In this document: positions 29,075 through 37,131 of the stretch, in pieces | Layout: every line of letters begins with the position of its first letter | How positions within the stretch are numbered: the stretch's first letter is position 1 | From: Amorphoplanes friuliensis DSM 7358 | GTDB taxonomy: Bacteria; Actinomycetota; Actinomycetes; Mycobacteriales; Micromonosporaceae | Reading direction: 5' to 3' | NCBI RefSeq assembly: GCF_000494755.1 | Contig: NC_022657.1 | Coordinates: 7,284,001-7,348,000 of the forward strand | Length of the DNA: 64,000 bases | Translations under genes and position numbers: made by a program | Notes under the pieces: generated by a model | What the model was told of the DNA's origin: nothing | What the model saw: the letters and a program-made list of their open reading frames with translations, nothing else | Database searches by the model: none

Positions 29075-29871
29075 GCGTCGCGCTGGTTCGTCCAGCGGAA
29101 GGTCACCAGGCACAGCACCAATCCGACCACACACCAGACTCCCAGCACCAAGGCGATCCGGCCGTGCTCCCACGCGCCGCCGGCCTCGAACCCGACCGTG
29201 CTGTCGGGCAGGAACACCGACCGGAAACCCTGCGCCATCCACTTCACCGGGAAGATCGACGCGACGGTGATCATCCAGTCCGGCAGCTGCGTGATCGGGT
29301 GGATGAAAACGCCCGAGAGGAACTGCAACGCGACGACCGGCACGTTCAGCACGGCCCCGGCGGTGCGGGCCGAGCGGACCAGCGCGCTGGCGGCGATGCC
29401 GAGCAGGCCGCAGGCGAGCACCGAGAGCACGAACAGCCAGCCGAACGTGAACCAGCGACCCGGATCGTCCGGCAGCGGCACGTCGAAGACGAACACCCCG
29501 ACGGCCAGCAGCACGACCACCTCGGCGGCGGTCAGCGCCGCGACCAGCACCAGCTTGCCCAGGAAGTACGAACCCGCGGTGACGGGTGTCCCCCGCAGCC
29601 GCTTGAGCGTGCCGTCCTCCCGGTCGGTCGCGATGCCGACGCCCATCGTGATGAACGCGGTCGACACGATCCCGTACGCGATCATGCTGGCCGAGAAGAC
29701 CCGCGCCGCGCTCAGACCCGGATGGTCGTAATCGTCCGAGAAGATCGTCCCGAACAGCAGCAGAAGCAGCGCCGGGAACCCGAAGCTGAAGATCAGTGCG
29801 GTCTTGTCCCGGAGGAACTGCAGGATCTCGATCCCGCCGCGGCGAAGTCCGATCAGGGCGACGTCGGTCAT
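29071..29871 (-). CDS. ABC-2 type export permease
   Basis: 266 residues with six predicted helices, the first ending at 'FSFGFPALLLLLFGTIF', and the ABC-2 block 'ATDREDGTLKRLRGTPVTAG' preceding helix 3. It overlaps the kinase gene at its 3' end and the ATPase gene at its 5' end by 4 bases each. It is the membrane half of an exporter for a drug, peptide or lipid, with its ATPase encoded just upstream. Confidence 0.92.
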   Translation of the reverse strand: MTDVALIGLRRGGIEILQFLRDKTALIFSFGFPALLLLLFGTIFSDDYDHPGLSAARVFSASMIAYGIVSTAFITMGVGIATDREDGTLKRLRGTPVTAGSYFLGKLVLVAALTAAEVVVLLAVGVFVFDVPLPDDPGRWFTFGWLFVLSVLACGLLGIAASALVRSARTAGAVLNVPVVALQFLSGVFIHPITQLPDWMITVASIFPVKWMAQGFRSVFLPDSTVGFEAGGAWEHGRIALVLGVWCVVGLVLCLVTFRWTNQRDA

Positions 29872-30704
29872 TTCTTTTCTCCGATCATCTGCAGGTAGGT
29901 GTCCTCGAGGCTGGGCCGGGCGACCGTGAGCGACCCGAGATCGGTGCCCGCGGCCGTCAGCTCGGCGATCACCGCGGCCGGGTCGTCGGTCCGCTGCTCA
30001 TGCCGGCCGTTCCGGTCGACCCAGGTGACCAGCACCCCCGCCTCCGCCCGGCCACCGAGCGTCGCGGGAGTGCCCTCGGCGACGATGACACCGTCCGCGA
30101 TGACGGCCAGCCGGTCCGCGAGCGCCTCGGCCTCGTCCAGGTAATGAGTGGTGAGCAGAATCGTGGTGCCCTCGGCGGCCAGCGCCCGGACCAGATCCCA
30201 GAACTGTCGCCGCGCCTCCGGGTCGAAGCCGGTGGTCGGCTCGTCGAGGAAGACCACCTCCGGGCGTCCCACGATGCCGAGCGCAACGTCGAGGCGGCGG
30301 CGCTGACCGCCGGAGAGCGACCGCACCCTGGCCCGGCTCTTGTCCGTCAGCCCGACCAGGGAGACGACCTCGGCCGGCGGCCGGGAGCGAGGGTAGAAAC
30401 CGGCCACGTGCCGGACTATCTCGGTGACGGTCAGGTCGGCGGCGTCGGTGGCCGACTGCAGAACAATGCCGATCTTGGCGCGCCAGGCTCGTCCTGCATT
30501 GCCCGGGTCAGCGTCGAGCACGCGCACCGCCCCGGCGTCACGCCGCCGGTGGCCCTCCAGGATTTCCACGGTGGTGGTCTTGCCGGCGCCGTTCGGGCCG
30601 AGCAGGGCAAAAACCTCGCCGTGCTCGATGGAAAGACTGATGCCGTCGACGGCCGGTCTGCCGCCGTAGGCCTTGCGGAGTCCGCTTACCTCGATCGCTG
30701 TCAT
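29868..30704 (-). CDS. ABC transporter ATP-binding protein
   Basis: 278 residues. Walker A GPNGAGKTT (about 36-44), signature LSGGQRRRLD, Walker B VVFLDEPTTGFD and the switch His in TTHYLDEAE are intact. The C-terminal 50 residues form a small domain typical of DrrA-like ATPases. It is the first gene of the operon ATPase, permease, kinase, regulator on the minus strand. Confidence 0.94.
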   Translation of the reverse strand: MTAIEVSGLRKAYGGRPAVDGISLSIEHGEVFALLGPNGAGKTTTVEILEGHRRRDAGAVRVLDADPGNAGRAWRAKIGIVLQSATDAADLTVTEIVRHVAGFYPRSRPPAEVVSLVGLTDKSRARVRSLSGGQRRRLDVALGIVGRPEVVFLDEPTTGFDPEARRQFWDLVRALAAEGTTILLTTHYLDEAEALADRLAVIADGVIVAEGTPATLGGRAEAGVLVTWVDRNGRHEQRTDDPAAVIAELTAAGTDLGSLTVARPSLEDTYLQMIGEKK

Positions 30705-30790
30705 GCCTCACAGCGTCACGGTTGGCGGTGCCCTCCCGGGACGACCGCGTGGCTGTCACGCCGTGTCCACCGATCGATGGACGCGGGGTC

Positions 30791-30928
30791 TCACACCCAG
30801 CGGAAGCTGGGCCTCACACCCAGCGGAAGCTGGGCCTCACACCCAGCGGAAGCTGGGCCTCACACCCAGCGGAAGCTGGGCCTCACACCCAGCGGAGGCG
30901 GGGTCTCACTCCCAGCGGAATTTGCGGG
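30791..30928 (-). repeat. 23-base tandem repeat of hairpins overlapping a stop codon
   Basis: Six units with an exact 23-base period begin at 30791, 30814, 30837, 30860, 30883 and 30906. Units 1-4 are identical over TCACACCCAGCGGAAGCTGG, each containing CCCAGC-GGAA-GCTGGG, a 6-base stem with a four-base loop; units 5 and 6 diverge. Unit 6 is the 3' end of the permease CDS (codons for FRWE and the stop), so the array looks like an expansion of that gene's own end. It lies in the 3' region of one ABC operon and 87 bases before the start of the next. Confidence 0.95.
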
Positions 30929-31673
30929 CGGCGACGGTCAGCGACACCGCGGCCCACAGGGTGAGGCTGAGCCAGATGCTTCCGGGCACGGTCGTGCCGT
31001 CGGTCAGGGTGGCCCGGAGAGCTTCGGCGTGCGCGGCGAGCGGGAGCAGGAAGTGACCGGCGGGACCGAGATCCGGCGCCGCGAACATGATGCCGCCCGC
31101 GGCCAGCATCAGCACGTAGATCAGCGTGGCCGCCGCGGTGGTCGTCTCGGGGCGCAGGACGCTGGCGAGCAGCAGGGCCAGGCCGCAGTAGGCCGCGGTG
31201 GCCAGGACTGTCACCCCGGCCGCGGACAGCAGCTGGGAGAACTCGGGGCGCCAGCCGACCACCACACCGACGATGCCCAGGGCCAGGATCTGCAGGCCGA
31301 CCAGGCACAGGATCGCGGCTGTCTTGGAGAAGAGCAGGCCGGAGCGGGTGAGGGGTGAGGCGCCGAGGCGTTTGAGGACGCCGTAGCTGCGCTCGTATCC
31401 AGTGGTGATGGCCTGGCCGGTGAAGGCCGTCGACATCACGGTCAGCGCGAGGACACCGGGGACGACGTAGCCCAGGCGGTCGTCGGTCGGCAGGTTGGTC
31501 GCGCGGGTCAGCCCGGCACCGAGCAGGACCAGCAGGGGAACGCCCATCGCCAGCACGACGGCCTCGCCGCGGCGGGCGGTGAGGATCAGCTCCATGCGGA
31601 TCTGCCGGCGGAGGATCGCTCGTTTGGGCGCCCGGCCCGGAGCGGGGGTGAACGTGCCGGTTGTCGCAGTCAT
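30906..31673 (-). CDS. ABC-2 type export permease
   Basis: 255 residues with six predicted helices and the ABC-2 motif 'TTGYERSYGVLKRLGASPLT' between helices 2 and 3. The stop codon lies inside the last unit of a 23-base repeat array. Its ATG overlaps the ATPase stop (ATGA). With that ATPase it makes a second, separate exporter that has no two-component system of its own in view. Confidence 0.92.
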   Translation of the reverse strand: MTATTGTFTPAPGRAPKRAILRRQIRMELILTARRGEAVVLAMGVPLLVLLGAGLTRATNLPTDDRLGYVVPGVLALTVMSTAFTGQAITTGYERSYGVLKRLGASPLTRSGLLFSKTAAILCLVGLQILALGIVGVVVGWRPEFSQLLSAAGVTVLATAAYCGLALLLASVLRPETTTAAATLIYVLMLAAGGIMFAAPDLGPAGHFLLPLAAHAEALRATLTDGTTVPGSIWLSLTLWAAVSLTVAARKFRWE

Positions 31674-32584
31674 CGTGCCGCTCCCGCGGTCAGGGCCAGG
31701 TAGACGTCTTCGAGGGTGCGGCGGCGGGTGTTGACCGCGGTGACCTGGGCACCCGCGGTGGCGAACCAGGCGAGCACGGCGGCGATCGCCTCGGTGTCGA
31801 GCGCACCGGCGACGGCGTACTCACCGGGGTTGTCCTCGGTGACCTTCGCATCGAGGCGGGCGGCGAGATCGGTCAGCGGAAGGGCCGGGTCGGCACGGAT
31901 CTGGAGCAGGTCGATGCCGGCCGCGGCGGTGAGCTCGGCCGGGGTGCCGGTCGCGGCGACCACGCCGTTGTCCATGATGACCACGTGGTCGGCGAGACTC
32001 TCGGCCTCGTCGAGCAGGTGCGTCGTGAGCAGCACGGACACGCCGTCGGCGCGGAGCGTCTCGACCAGCTCCCAGGTGGTCTGCCGGGCGCCGACGTCCA
32101 TGCCCGCGGTGGGCTCGTCGAGGAAGACGAGCTCGGGCCGGCCAACCAGGGCGAGGGCCAGGGACAGCCGCTGCTGCTCACCGCCGGAGAGCCGGCGGAA
32201 GGTCGTCTTGGCGAACTTTCGCAGACCGAGCCGGTCGAGCAACATGTCGGTGTCGAGCGGGTTTGCGGCGAAAGACGCGAAGAGGCGCAGGATCTCGCCC
32301 GCCGTGGCCCAGGGATAGACGCCCCCGGACTGCAGCATGATGCCGAGCCGCGGCATGAGGTCGTCGTGGCCGGCGACCGGGTCGAGGCCGAGCACGCGGA
32401 CCGAACCGGCGTCGGGACCGCGGAAGCCTTCGCAGACCTGCAGCAGACTCGTCTTTCCCGCGCCGTTGTTGCCGAGCAGGGCCAGGATCGCGCCGCGCGG
32501 GACCGTGAGAGAGACACCGTCGACCGCGGTGACGTCGCCATATCTGACGACGACGTCCTGCACCTCGACGGCTGCCTCACGCAT
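31670..32584 (-). CDS. ABC transporter ATP-binding protein
   Basis: 304 residues from the ATG at 32584 (MREAAVEVQD); a longer frame to 32692 would cross the operator-like palindrome at 32665 and is unlikely. Walker A GNNGAGKTS, signature LSGGEQQRLS, Walker B LVFLDEPTAGMD and TTHLLDEAE are intact, with a C-terminal domain of about 80 residues. First gene of a two-gene exporter operon. Confidence 0.93.
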   Translation of the reverse strand: MREAAVEVQDVVVRYGDVTAVDGVSLTVPRGAILALLGNNGAGKTSLLQVCEGFRGPDAGSVRVLGLDPVAGHDDLMPRLGIMLQSGGVYPWATAGEILRLFASFAANPLDTDMLLDRLGLRKFAKTTFRRLSGGEQQRLSLALALVGRPELVFLDEPTAGMDVGARQTTWELVETLRADGVSVLLTTHLLDEAESLADHVVIMDNGVVAATGTPAELTAAAGIDLLQIRADPALPLTDLAARLDAKVTEDNPGEYAVAGALDTEAIAAVLAWFATAGAQVTAVNTRRRTLEDVYLALTAGAAR

Positions 32585-32664
32585 GCCGAAACTGTACTGG
32601 CTGGGTCGGACAGCCCTCGGAGGCCTCCACTTTGCGCCGGAGCGGAAGTTCGCTACTCTGTGCG

Positions 32665-32678
32665 TGGGAGCGCTCCCA
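32665..32678. promoter_or_regulatory. Perfect CebR/CelR box
   Basis: TGGGAGCGCTCCCA is a perfect 14-base palindrome identical to the operator described for the LacI-family cellulose regulators CebR (Streptomyces) and CelR (Thermobifida). It lies between an ABC ATPase (81 bases to its start) and RNase H (120 bases to its start). No cellulase or cellobiose gene is in the window. Confidence 0.7.
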
Positions 32679-32797
32679 TTCGCTCCTTGCAAGGCGGGGG
32701 CAGGCCGCCGGTCCGGTACCGGTTCCCCCCGGAGCTGCCTGCGGCGTCACGCAGGCCCCGGAACGGCGGCCTGACGCCCGTCGGTAGGGTGCTCGCC

Positions 32798-33259
32798 ATG
32801 ACAGCCCCCGCCACTCCGGTGGAGATCTACACCGACGGCGCCTGCATTCCCAACCCCGGACCCGGCGGCTGGGGAGCGGTTCTGCGCTGGGGCACGACCG
32901 AGAAGGACCTCTGCGGTGGCGAGGCCGGCTCGACGACGAACAACCGCATGGAGCTCATGGCGCCGATCCAGGCCCTCGAAAGCCTGACGCGAGCGCCGCT
33001 GCTGGTCATGCTCTACACCGACAGCATCTACGTGCGCGACGGCATCACGAAGTGGCTTCCCCGGTGGAAGGCCAACGGCTGGCAGACCTCGGCCAAGCAG
33101 CCCGTCAAGAACGTCGACCTCTGGCAGCGTCTCGAGGCGGCGGTCACCCGTCACGACGTGCAGTGGCACTGGGTCAAGGGCCACGCCGGTCACCCCGAGA
33201 ACGAGCGGGCCGACCGTCTCGCCGCCCGGGGTCTGCAGGAAGCGATCGCCGGAGCCTGA
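32798..33259 (+). CDS. rnhA: Ribonuclease HI
   Basis: 153 residues. It cleaves RNA in RNA-DNA hybrids. The catalytic carboxylates are in place: Asp13 in YTDGAC, Glu in NNRMELMA (about 53), Asp in YTDSIY (about 75) and Asp in NERADRLA (about 140), with HWVKGHAGHPEN before the last. Length is normal for a stand-alone RNase HI. No ribosome site is obvious before the ATG; the frame extends far upstream but conserved sequence begins here. Confidence 0.95.
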   Translation: MTAPATPVEIYTDGACIPNPGPGGWGAVLRWGTTEKDLCGGEAGSTTNNRMELMAPIQALESLTRAPLLVMLYTDSIYVRDGITKWLPRWKANGWQTSAKQPVKNVDLWQRLEAAVTRHDVQWHWVKGHAGHPENERADRLAARGLQEAIAGA

Positions 33260-33262
33260 AAC

Positions 33263-33297
33263 ACCCGGGTAGCCCCTACGTAGGGATCCGGATCCGG
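33263..33297. promoter_or_regulatory. Cluster of three palindromes upstream of the oxidase operon
   Basis: ACCCGGGT (33263-33270), CCCTACGTAGGG (33274-33285) and CCGGATCCGG (33288-33297) are perfect palindromes packed into 35 bases, 30 bases before the first gene of the oxidase pair. A regulator site is likely; which regulator is not known. Confidence 0.45.
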
Positions 33298-33326
33298 AAA
33301 GTCACCACGCCCAGCACGATGAGCGC

Positions 33327-33767
33327 GTGCCCGAGATCCGTCCTGCCCGGCGATGGCCCATCGCCCTCCTCCGTACGCTCACCACGATCGTCCTGCTCCA
33401 GGTCCTGATCCAGGGGGCGCTGGCCGGTGGTTTTGTCACCGGCGACGTCAACCTGCTGGGCCTGCACAGCGCCAACGCGATCCTGCTGATCCTCACCTCC
33501 ACGGCGCTGCTCCCGGCCACGATCCTGCTGGTCCGCCCGGGCCGGGGTCCGTGGTGGCCGATCGTCTTCGGCGTGGTGCTGTGGTGGGCGATCGTGATGC
33601 AGGCCGGGCTGGGCTTCGCCCGGCAGGTGGGCCTGCACATCCCGCTCGGCATGGCGATCATGGGCCTGACCGCGGCACTGTGCTGGTGGGCCTTCGCCTA
33701 CCGCACCCCCGCTCCCGTTCCCGCCGGCGGGCCGTCCGCTCCCTTCACCGCCGGCGGGCCGTCGTGA
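33327..33767 (+). CDS. Small four-helix membrane protein
   Basis: 146 residues, GTG start. Four hydrophobic helices (about 12-36, 42-66, 76-94 and 100-122) with His residues near helix ends (GLHSANA, GLHIPLG), and a Pro/Gly/Ala-rich tail. No family recognised with confidence. Its stop overlaps the GTG of the multicopper oxidase gene, so the two are co-translated; it may anchor the oxidase or pass electrons to or from it, but this is inference. Confidence 0.8.
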   Translation: MPEIRPARRWPIALLRTLTTIVLLQVLIQGALAGGFVTGDVNLLGLHSANAILLILTSTALLPATILLVRPGRGPWWPIVFGVVLWWAIVMQAGLGFARQVGLHIPLGMAIMGLTAALCWWAFAYRTPAPVPAGGPSAPFTAGGPS

Positions 33768-35287
33768 CCGGCCCGTTGTCGCGGCGCGGGCTCCTCACCC
33801 TGGCCGGCGTGGCGGGCCTGGCCGGTCTGGCCGGCTGCGGCCGTCCCGTCGACGGACCCGGCACCGGGTCACTGCTGACCAGTTCGCTCCCCCTGCCGGA
33901 GCGTTTCCGTACGCCGTTGCCGATCCCACCCGTGGCCAGGCCGGTGCTCACGAACTCGGCCGGTGACCACATCGTCCTGACCCAACGTGTCGCCGACGCG
34001 CACCTGCTCCCCGGTGTGACCACGCAGATCTGGGGCTACGACGGGATCTTCCCCGGGCCGATCATCCGCGCCCGCCGCGGCCGGCCGCTGACCGTCACCA
34101 TGCGCAACCAGCTTCCCGTGCCGACCTCCACCCACCTGCACGGCGGCATCGTCCCGGCCGACTCCGACGGCTTCCCGCTGGACCTGATCACCCCGGCCGG
34201 TTACTCGCCCGCGCCACCCGTTCAGCACGGGACCGGCGCCCGCGTGCACGAGGTCAGCCGCGACTACCGCTATCCGATGGACCAGCGGGCCGGGCTGCTC
34301 TGGTACCACGATCACCGCATGGACTTCACCGCGCCGCAGGTGTGGCGGGGCCTGGCCGGAATGATGATCGTCTCGGACGACGAGGAGGACGCCCTGCCGC
34401 TGCCGCGCGGCGACCGCGAGCTGCCCCTGCTGATCTGCGACCGGGCGTTCGAGGCCGACGGGTCGTTGCGGTATCCGTTGCGGGACATGGCGATGCACCA
34501 CCCGGGCGCGGACGGCGACTTCCTCTCCGGCATCTTCGGCGACGTCATCCTGGTCAACGGCGCTGCCTGGCCGCGGCACGAAGTGGCGAACGTCCGTTAC
34601 CGGCTGCGACTGGTCAACGGGTCGAACGCCCGTCGCTACCGGCTCGGACTCTCCCCCGGAACAGACCTGATCCAGATCGGCACCGATGACGGCCTTCTCG
34701 CTGCGCCGGTCATGCACCGCGAGATCGTCCTCTCGCCCGGAGAACGCTGTGACGTGCTGGTCGACTTCTCCGCGTACCCGATCGGGTCCGAAGTGACTTT
34801 GACCAACACTCTCGGTACGGGACCAGCGGCGGAGATCATGCGTTTTGCCGTCACCCGATCGGCGACGGACGACACCCGCGTGCCCCCGAAGCTCGCCGAC
34901 GTGCCGGTGCTGGAGCGGTCGGAGGCCGTCGAGGTGCGGCAGTTCGACTTCCGCTTCGGGGCCGGGCGCTGGCAGATCAACAACCAGCCGTACGACCCGG
35001 CGGGGTCGGTCGCTGCACCCCGGCTCGGCACGGTGGAGCTGTGGCGGTTCACGAGCGACTTCCACCATCCGGTTCACGTCCACCTTGGACACTTTCAGGT
35101 GCTGTCGCGCAACGGGCGGGACCCCGACCCGTGGGAGGGCGGCTGGAAGGACACCGTCGACGTGCGGCCGTACGAAGCGGTCGAGGTGCTGGTGAAGTTC
35201 GCGGGCTATCGCGGGCGGTACATGCTGCACTGCCACAACCTCGAGCACGAGGATATGGCGATGATGGCGAACTTCGACGTCGTCTGA
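33764..35287 (+). CDS. Multicopper oxidase (laccase-like), exported
   Basis: 507 residues. The N-terminus SRRGLLTLAGVAGLAGLAGC combines a twin-arginine-like start with a lipobox Cys near 27, so it is probably a Tat-exported lipoprotein. Copper ligands occur in the usual four groups: STHLHGGI, LLWYHDHRMD, HHPVHVHLGHF and the final MLHCHNLEHEDMAMM, which holds the HCH triad and axial Met of the type 1 site. It oxidises phenols, metals or similar substrates with O2 at the cell surface. The upstream membrane protein is its operon partner; the convergent MarR gene ends at the adjoining base. Confidence 0.93.
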   Translation: MTGPLSRRGLLTLAGVAGLAGLAGCGRPVDGPGTGSLLTSSLPLPERFRTPLPIPPVARPVLTNSAGDHIVLTQRVADAHLLPGVTTQIWGYDGIFPGPIIRARRGRPLTVTMRNQLPVPTSTHLHGGIVPADSDGFPLDLITPAGYSPAPPVQHGTGARVHEVSRDYRYPMDQRAGLLWYHDHRMDFTAPQVWRGLAGMMIVSDDEEDALPLPRGDRELPLLICDRAFEADGSLRYPLRDMAMHHPGADGDFLSGIFGDVILVNGAAWPRHEVANVRYRLRLVNGSNARRYRLGLSPGTDLIQIGTDDGLLAAPVMHREIVLSPGERCDVLVDFSAYPIGSEVTLTNTLGTGPAAEIMRFAVTRSATDDTRVPPKLADVPVLERSEAVEVRQFDFRFGAGRWQINNQPYDPAGSVAAPRLGTVELWRFTSDFHHPVHVHLGHFQVLSRNGRDPDPWEGGWKDTVDVRPYEAVEVLVKFAGYRGRYMLHCHNLEHEDMAMMANFDVV

Positions 35288-35719
35288 TCAGTCGCCCGCG
35301 GGGTCGAGCAGCTGCAGCACGCGCAGGAAGGTGCGCCGGTCAGCGGCGGTGAGGACGTCCAGCAACTCCTCCTCCGCGGTCCGGATGTCGGCGCGTACTG
35401 CCGCGTACAGGGAACGGCCGGCGGGTGTGAGCCGCAGCAGGCGTACACGACGGTCCCCGGGGTCGGGCTCCCGCTCGATGAGCGAGCGTTCCTGCAGCTC
35501 ATCCAGGGTTGCGATGATCCGGGTCTTGTCCGCGCCGATGGCACGGGCGAGTGCGGTCTGGGTGCGCATCGGCTCGTCGGCGAGAGCGCTGAGCACGATG
35601 TAGCCCCACATCGACACGTCGTGGGCGGCCAGCACCGGCCGTTCGGCGGTGACCAGGGAACGGCCGAGCCGCACCACCATGGCCGCGAGGTCAGGACGAT
35701 CAGGCACGGGCCGGAACAT
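35288..35719 (-). CDS. MarR family regulator
   Basis: 143 residues from the ATG at 35719 (MFRPVPDRPD) with AAGG four bases upstream; a downstream GTG is an alternative. A winged helix is visible: 'TQTALARAIGADKTRIIATL', then 'LQERSLIEREPDPGDRRVRL' and LTPAGRSLY. A divergent gene starts 41 bases away across a perfect palindrome, a typical MarR-controlled layout. It probably represses itself and the DinB-like gene and the enzymes after it. Confidence 0.9.
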   Translation of the reverse strand: MFRPVPDRPDLAAMVVRLGRSLVTAERPVLAAHDVSMWGYIVLSALADEPMRTQTALARAIGADKTRIIATLDELQERSLIEREPDPGDRRVRLLRLTPAGRSLYAAVRADIRTAEEELLDVLTAADRRTFLRVLQLLDPAGD

Positions 35720-35735
35720 ACACCTTGACATATCG

Positions 35736-35749
35736 TGTGCGAGCGCACA
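35736..35749. promoter_or_regulatory. Probable MarR operator
   Basis: TGTGCGAGCGCACA, two perfect 6-base arms around AG, sits in the 40-base gap between the divergent MarR and DinB-like genes and would cover either promoter. Confidence 0.65.
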
Positions 35750-35759
35750 TCGTAAGCGT

Positions 35760-36317
35760 ATGCGTACGATTGAACTGCTGGGCTGTGACGAGCAGGCTGT
35801 GCGGGCGAGCATGAGAGTGGTCGCCCGGATCTCGCCGTCGGACCTGGCACTTGCGACTCCGTGCGCGGAGTGGGACCTCGGCGCGTTGCTGGCCCACATG
35901 ACGGTCCAGCACCGGGGATTCGCCGCCGCGGCCGCGGGGCGCGGCGGCGACCCGGAGGTCTGGCGGGCCGGCACGCCCTCGGTCGACGCCTACCTTCGCT
36001 CGGCCGATGAGGTCATTGCCGCCTTCGCCGCTCACGACAACGATTTTCTGCTGCCGGAGATCACGGCGCGGCCGGTTCCCCGGCGGATGGCGATCGGCTT
36101 TCACCTGGTCGATTACGTGGTGCACGGCTGGGATGTCGCGACCGCGCTGGGTCTCGGATACGACCTGCCCACCGAGGTTCTGGCGGCGGCACTGCCGATC
36201 GCGGAGGCCGTGCCCGAAGGATCCACCGCCTTCGCGGCACCGCTCCCCGATCCTGGCGGCTCCACGTTCGACCGGATTCTCACGCGGCTCGGCAGAAGTG
36301 TCGGACCCCGGGGCTAG
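35760..36317 (+). CDS. TIGR03086-type metal-binding (DinB/mycothiol-dependent) protein
   Basis: 185 residues. The conserved 'CAEWDLGALLAHMTVQHRG' at about 38 and 'HLVDYVVHGWDVATALG' near 117 place His ligands as in the DinB_2 / mycothiol-dependent maleylpyruvate isomerase superfamily. Members are small cytosolic helical-bundle enzymes or thiol transferases; the substrate is not known. Divergent from MarR and 10 bases before a flavin-dependent oxidoreductase, so probably the first gene of a small MarR-controlled operon. Confidence 0.82.
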   Translation: MRTIELLGCDEQAVRASMRVVARISPSDLALATPCAEWDLGALLAHMTVQHRGFAAAAAGRGGDPEVWRAGTPSVDAYLRSADEVIAAFAAHDNDFLLPEITARPVPRRMAIGFHLVDYVVHGWDVATALGLGYDLPTEVLAAALPIAEAVPEGSTAFAAPLPDPGGSTFDRILTRLGRSVGPRG

Positions 36318-36327
36318 CGTCCTGGGC

Positions 36328-37131
36328 ATGAAATTCGGGGTGGTTCTGCCGGGTGGCACGGCGCCGGAGCAGGTGGAGCAGGCGGTTCTGGCCGAGCAGT
36401 CGGGCTGGGACGGGGTCTTTGTCTGGGAAGCAGCATCCGGGGTCGACGCCTGGAGTCTGCTCGCCGCGATGGCCGTCGTGACGACCCGGGTCCGGCTCGG
36501 CACGATGCTCACACCACTGCCGTGGCGCCGCCCCTGGAAGGTCGCGAGTCAGGTCGCCACGGTCGATCAGCTGTCGAACGGCCGGGCGGTGCTGGGCATC
36601 GGCGTGGGCGCGGTGACGGACGACCTCCCGCTCACCGGCGAGACCACCGACCTCCGCGAACGCGCCGCCATGATGGATGACGGCATCGACCTCATGCGCA
36701 CACTATGGGCCGGCGGCACGAGCCATCACGGGCCGCACTACGACTACAAGGTCGAGCGTGACGACCCGGCCGAGGTCGGGCGTCCGGTGCAGGACCGCGT
36801 TCCGATCTGGGTGGTCGCCGTCTGGCCCCGGCCCAAATCGCTGCGCCGCGTCCTCAAGTGCGACGGCGTGATCCCCGGCCACGGCGGCGGCCCCGACGAG
36901 ATGCGGGCCATGCGAGCCTGGCTGGTCGAACGCGGCGCACCGGAGGACCTGGACATCCTCACCGAGGGCGAAACGCCGGGCGACGACCCGGCCGCGGCCC
37001 GCGCACAGGTGGCGCCCTGGGCGGACGCCGGGTGCACGTGGTGGATGGAGACCCGCTGGGAGCTGCCGCACCACAGCCCCGAGCGCATGCGGGAGATCCG
37101 CGCCCGGATCGCGGCGGGCCCGCCCGCATGA
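36328..37131 (+). CDS. LLM-class flavin-dependent oxidoreductase
   Basis: 267 residues, luciferase-like TIM barrel. MKFGVVLPGG, 'AEQSGWDGVFVWE', 'TTRVRLGTMLTPLPWRRPWK' and 'DQLSNGRAVLGIGVGA' are typical. It is shorter than most in the family (300-350) and lacks part of the C-terminal region. Such enzymes use FMN or F420. Its stop overlaps the epoxide hydrolase start by 4 bases. Confidence 0.88.
   Translation: MKFGVVLPGGTAPEQVEQAVLAEQSGWDGVFVWEAASGVDAWSLLAAMAVVTTRVRLGTMLTPLPWRRPWKVASQVATVDQLSNGRAVLGIGVGAVTDDLPLTGETTDLRERAAMMDDGIDLMRTLWAGGTSHHGPHYDYKVERDDPAEVGRPVQDRVPIWVVAVWPRPKSLRRVLKCDGVIPGHGGGPDEMRAMRAWLVERGAPEDLDILTEGETPGDDPAAARAQVAPWADAGCTWWMETRWELPHHSPERMREIRARIAAGPPA

Noticed and set aside
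30791..30928. Possible CRISPR array
   Set aside because: Units are contiguous with an exact 23-base period; there are no spacers and no cas genes.
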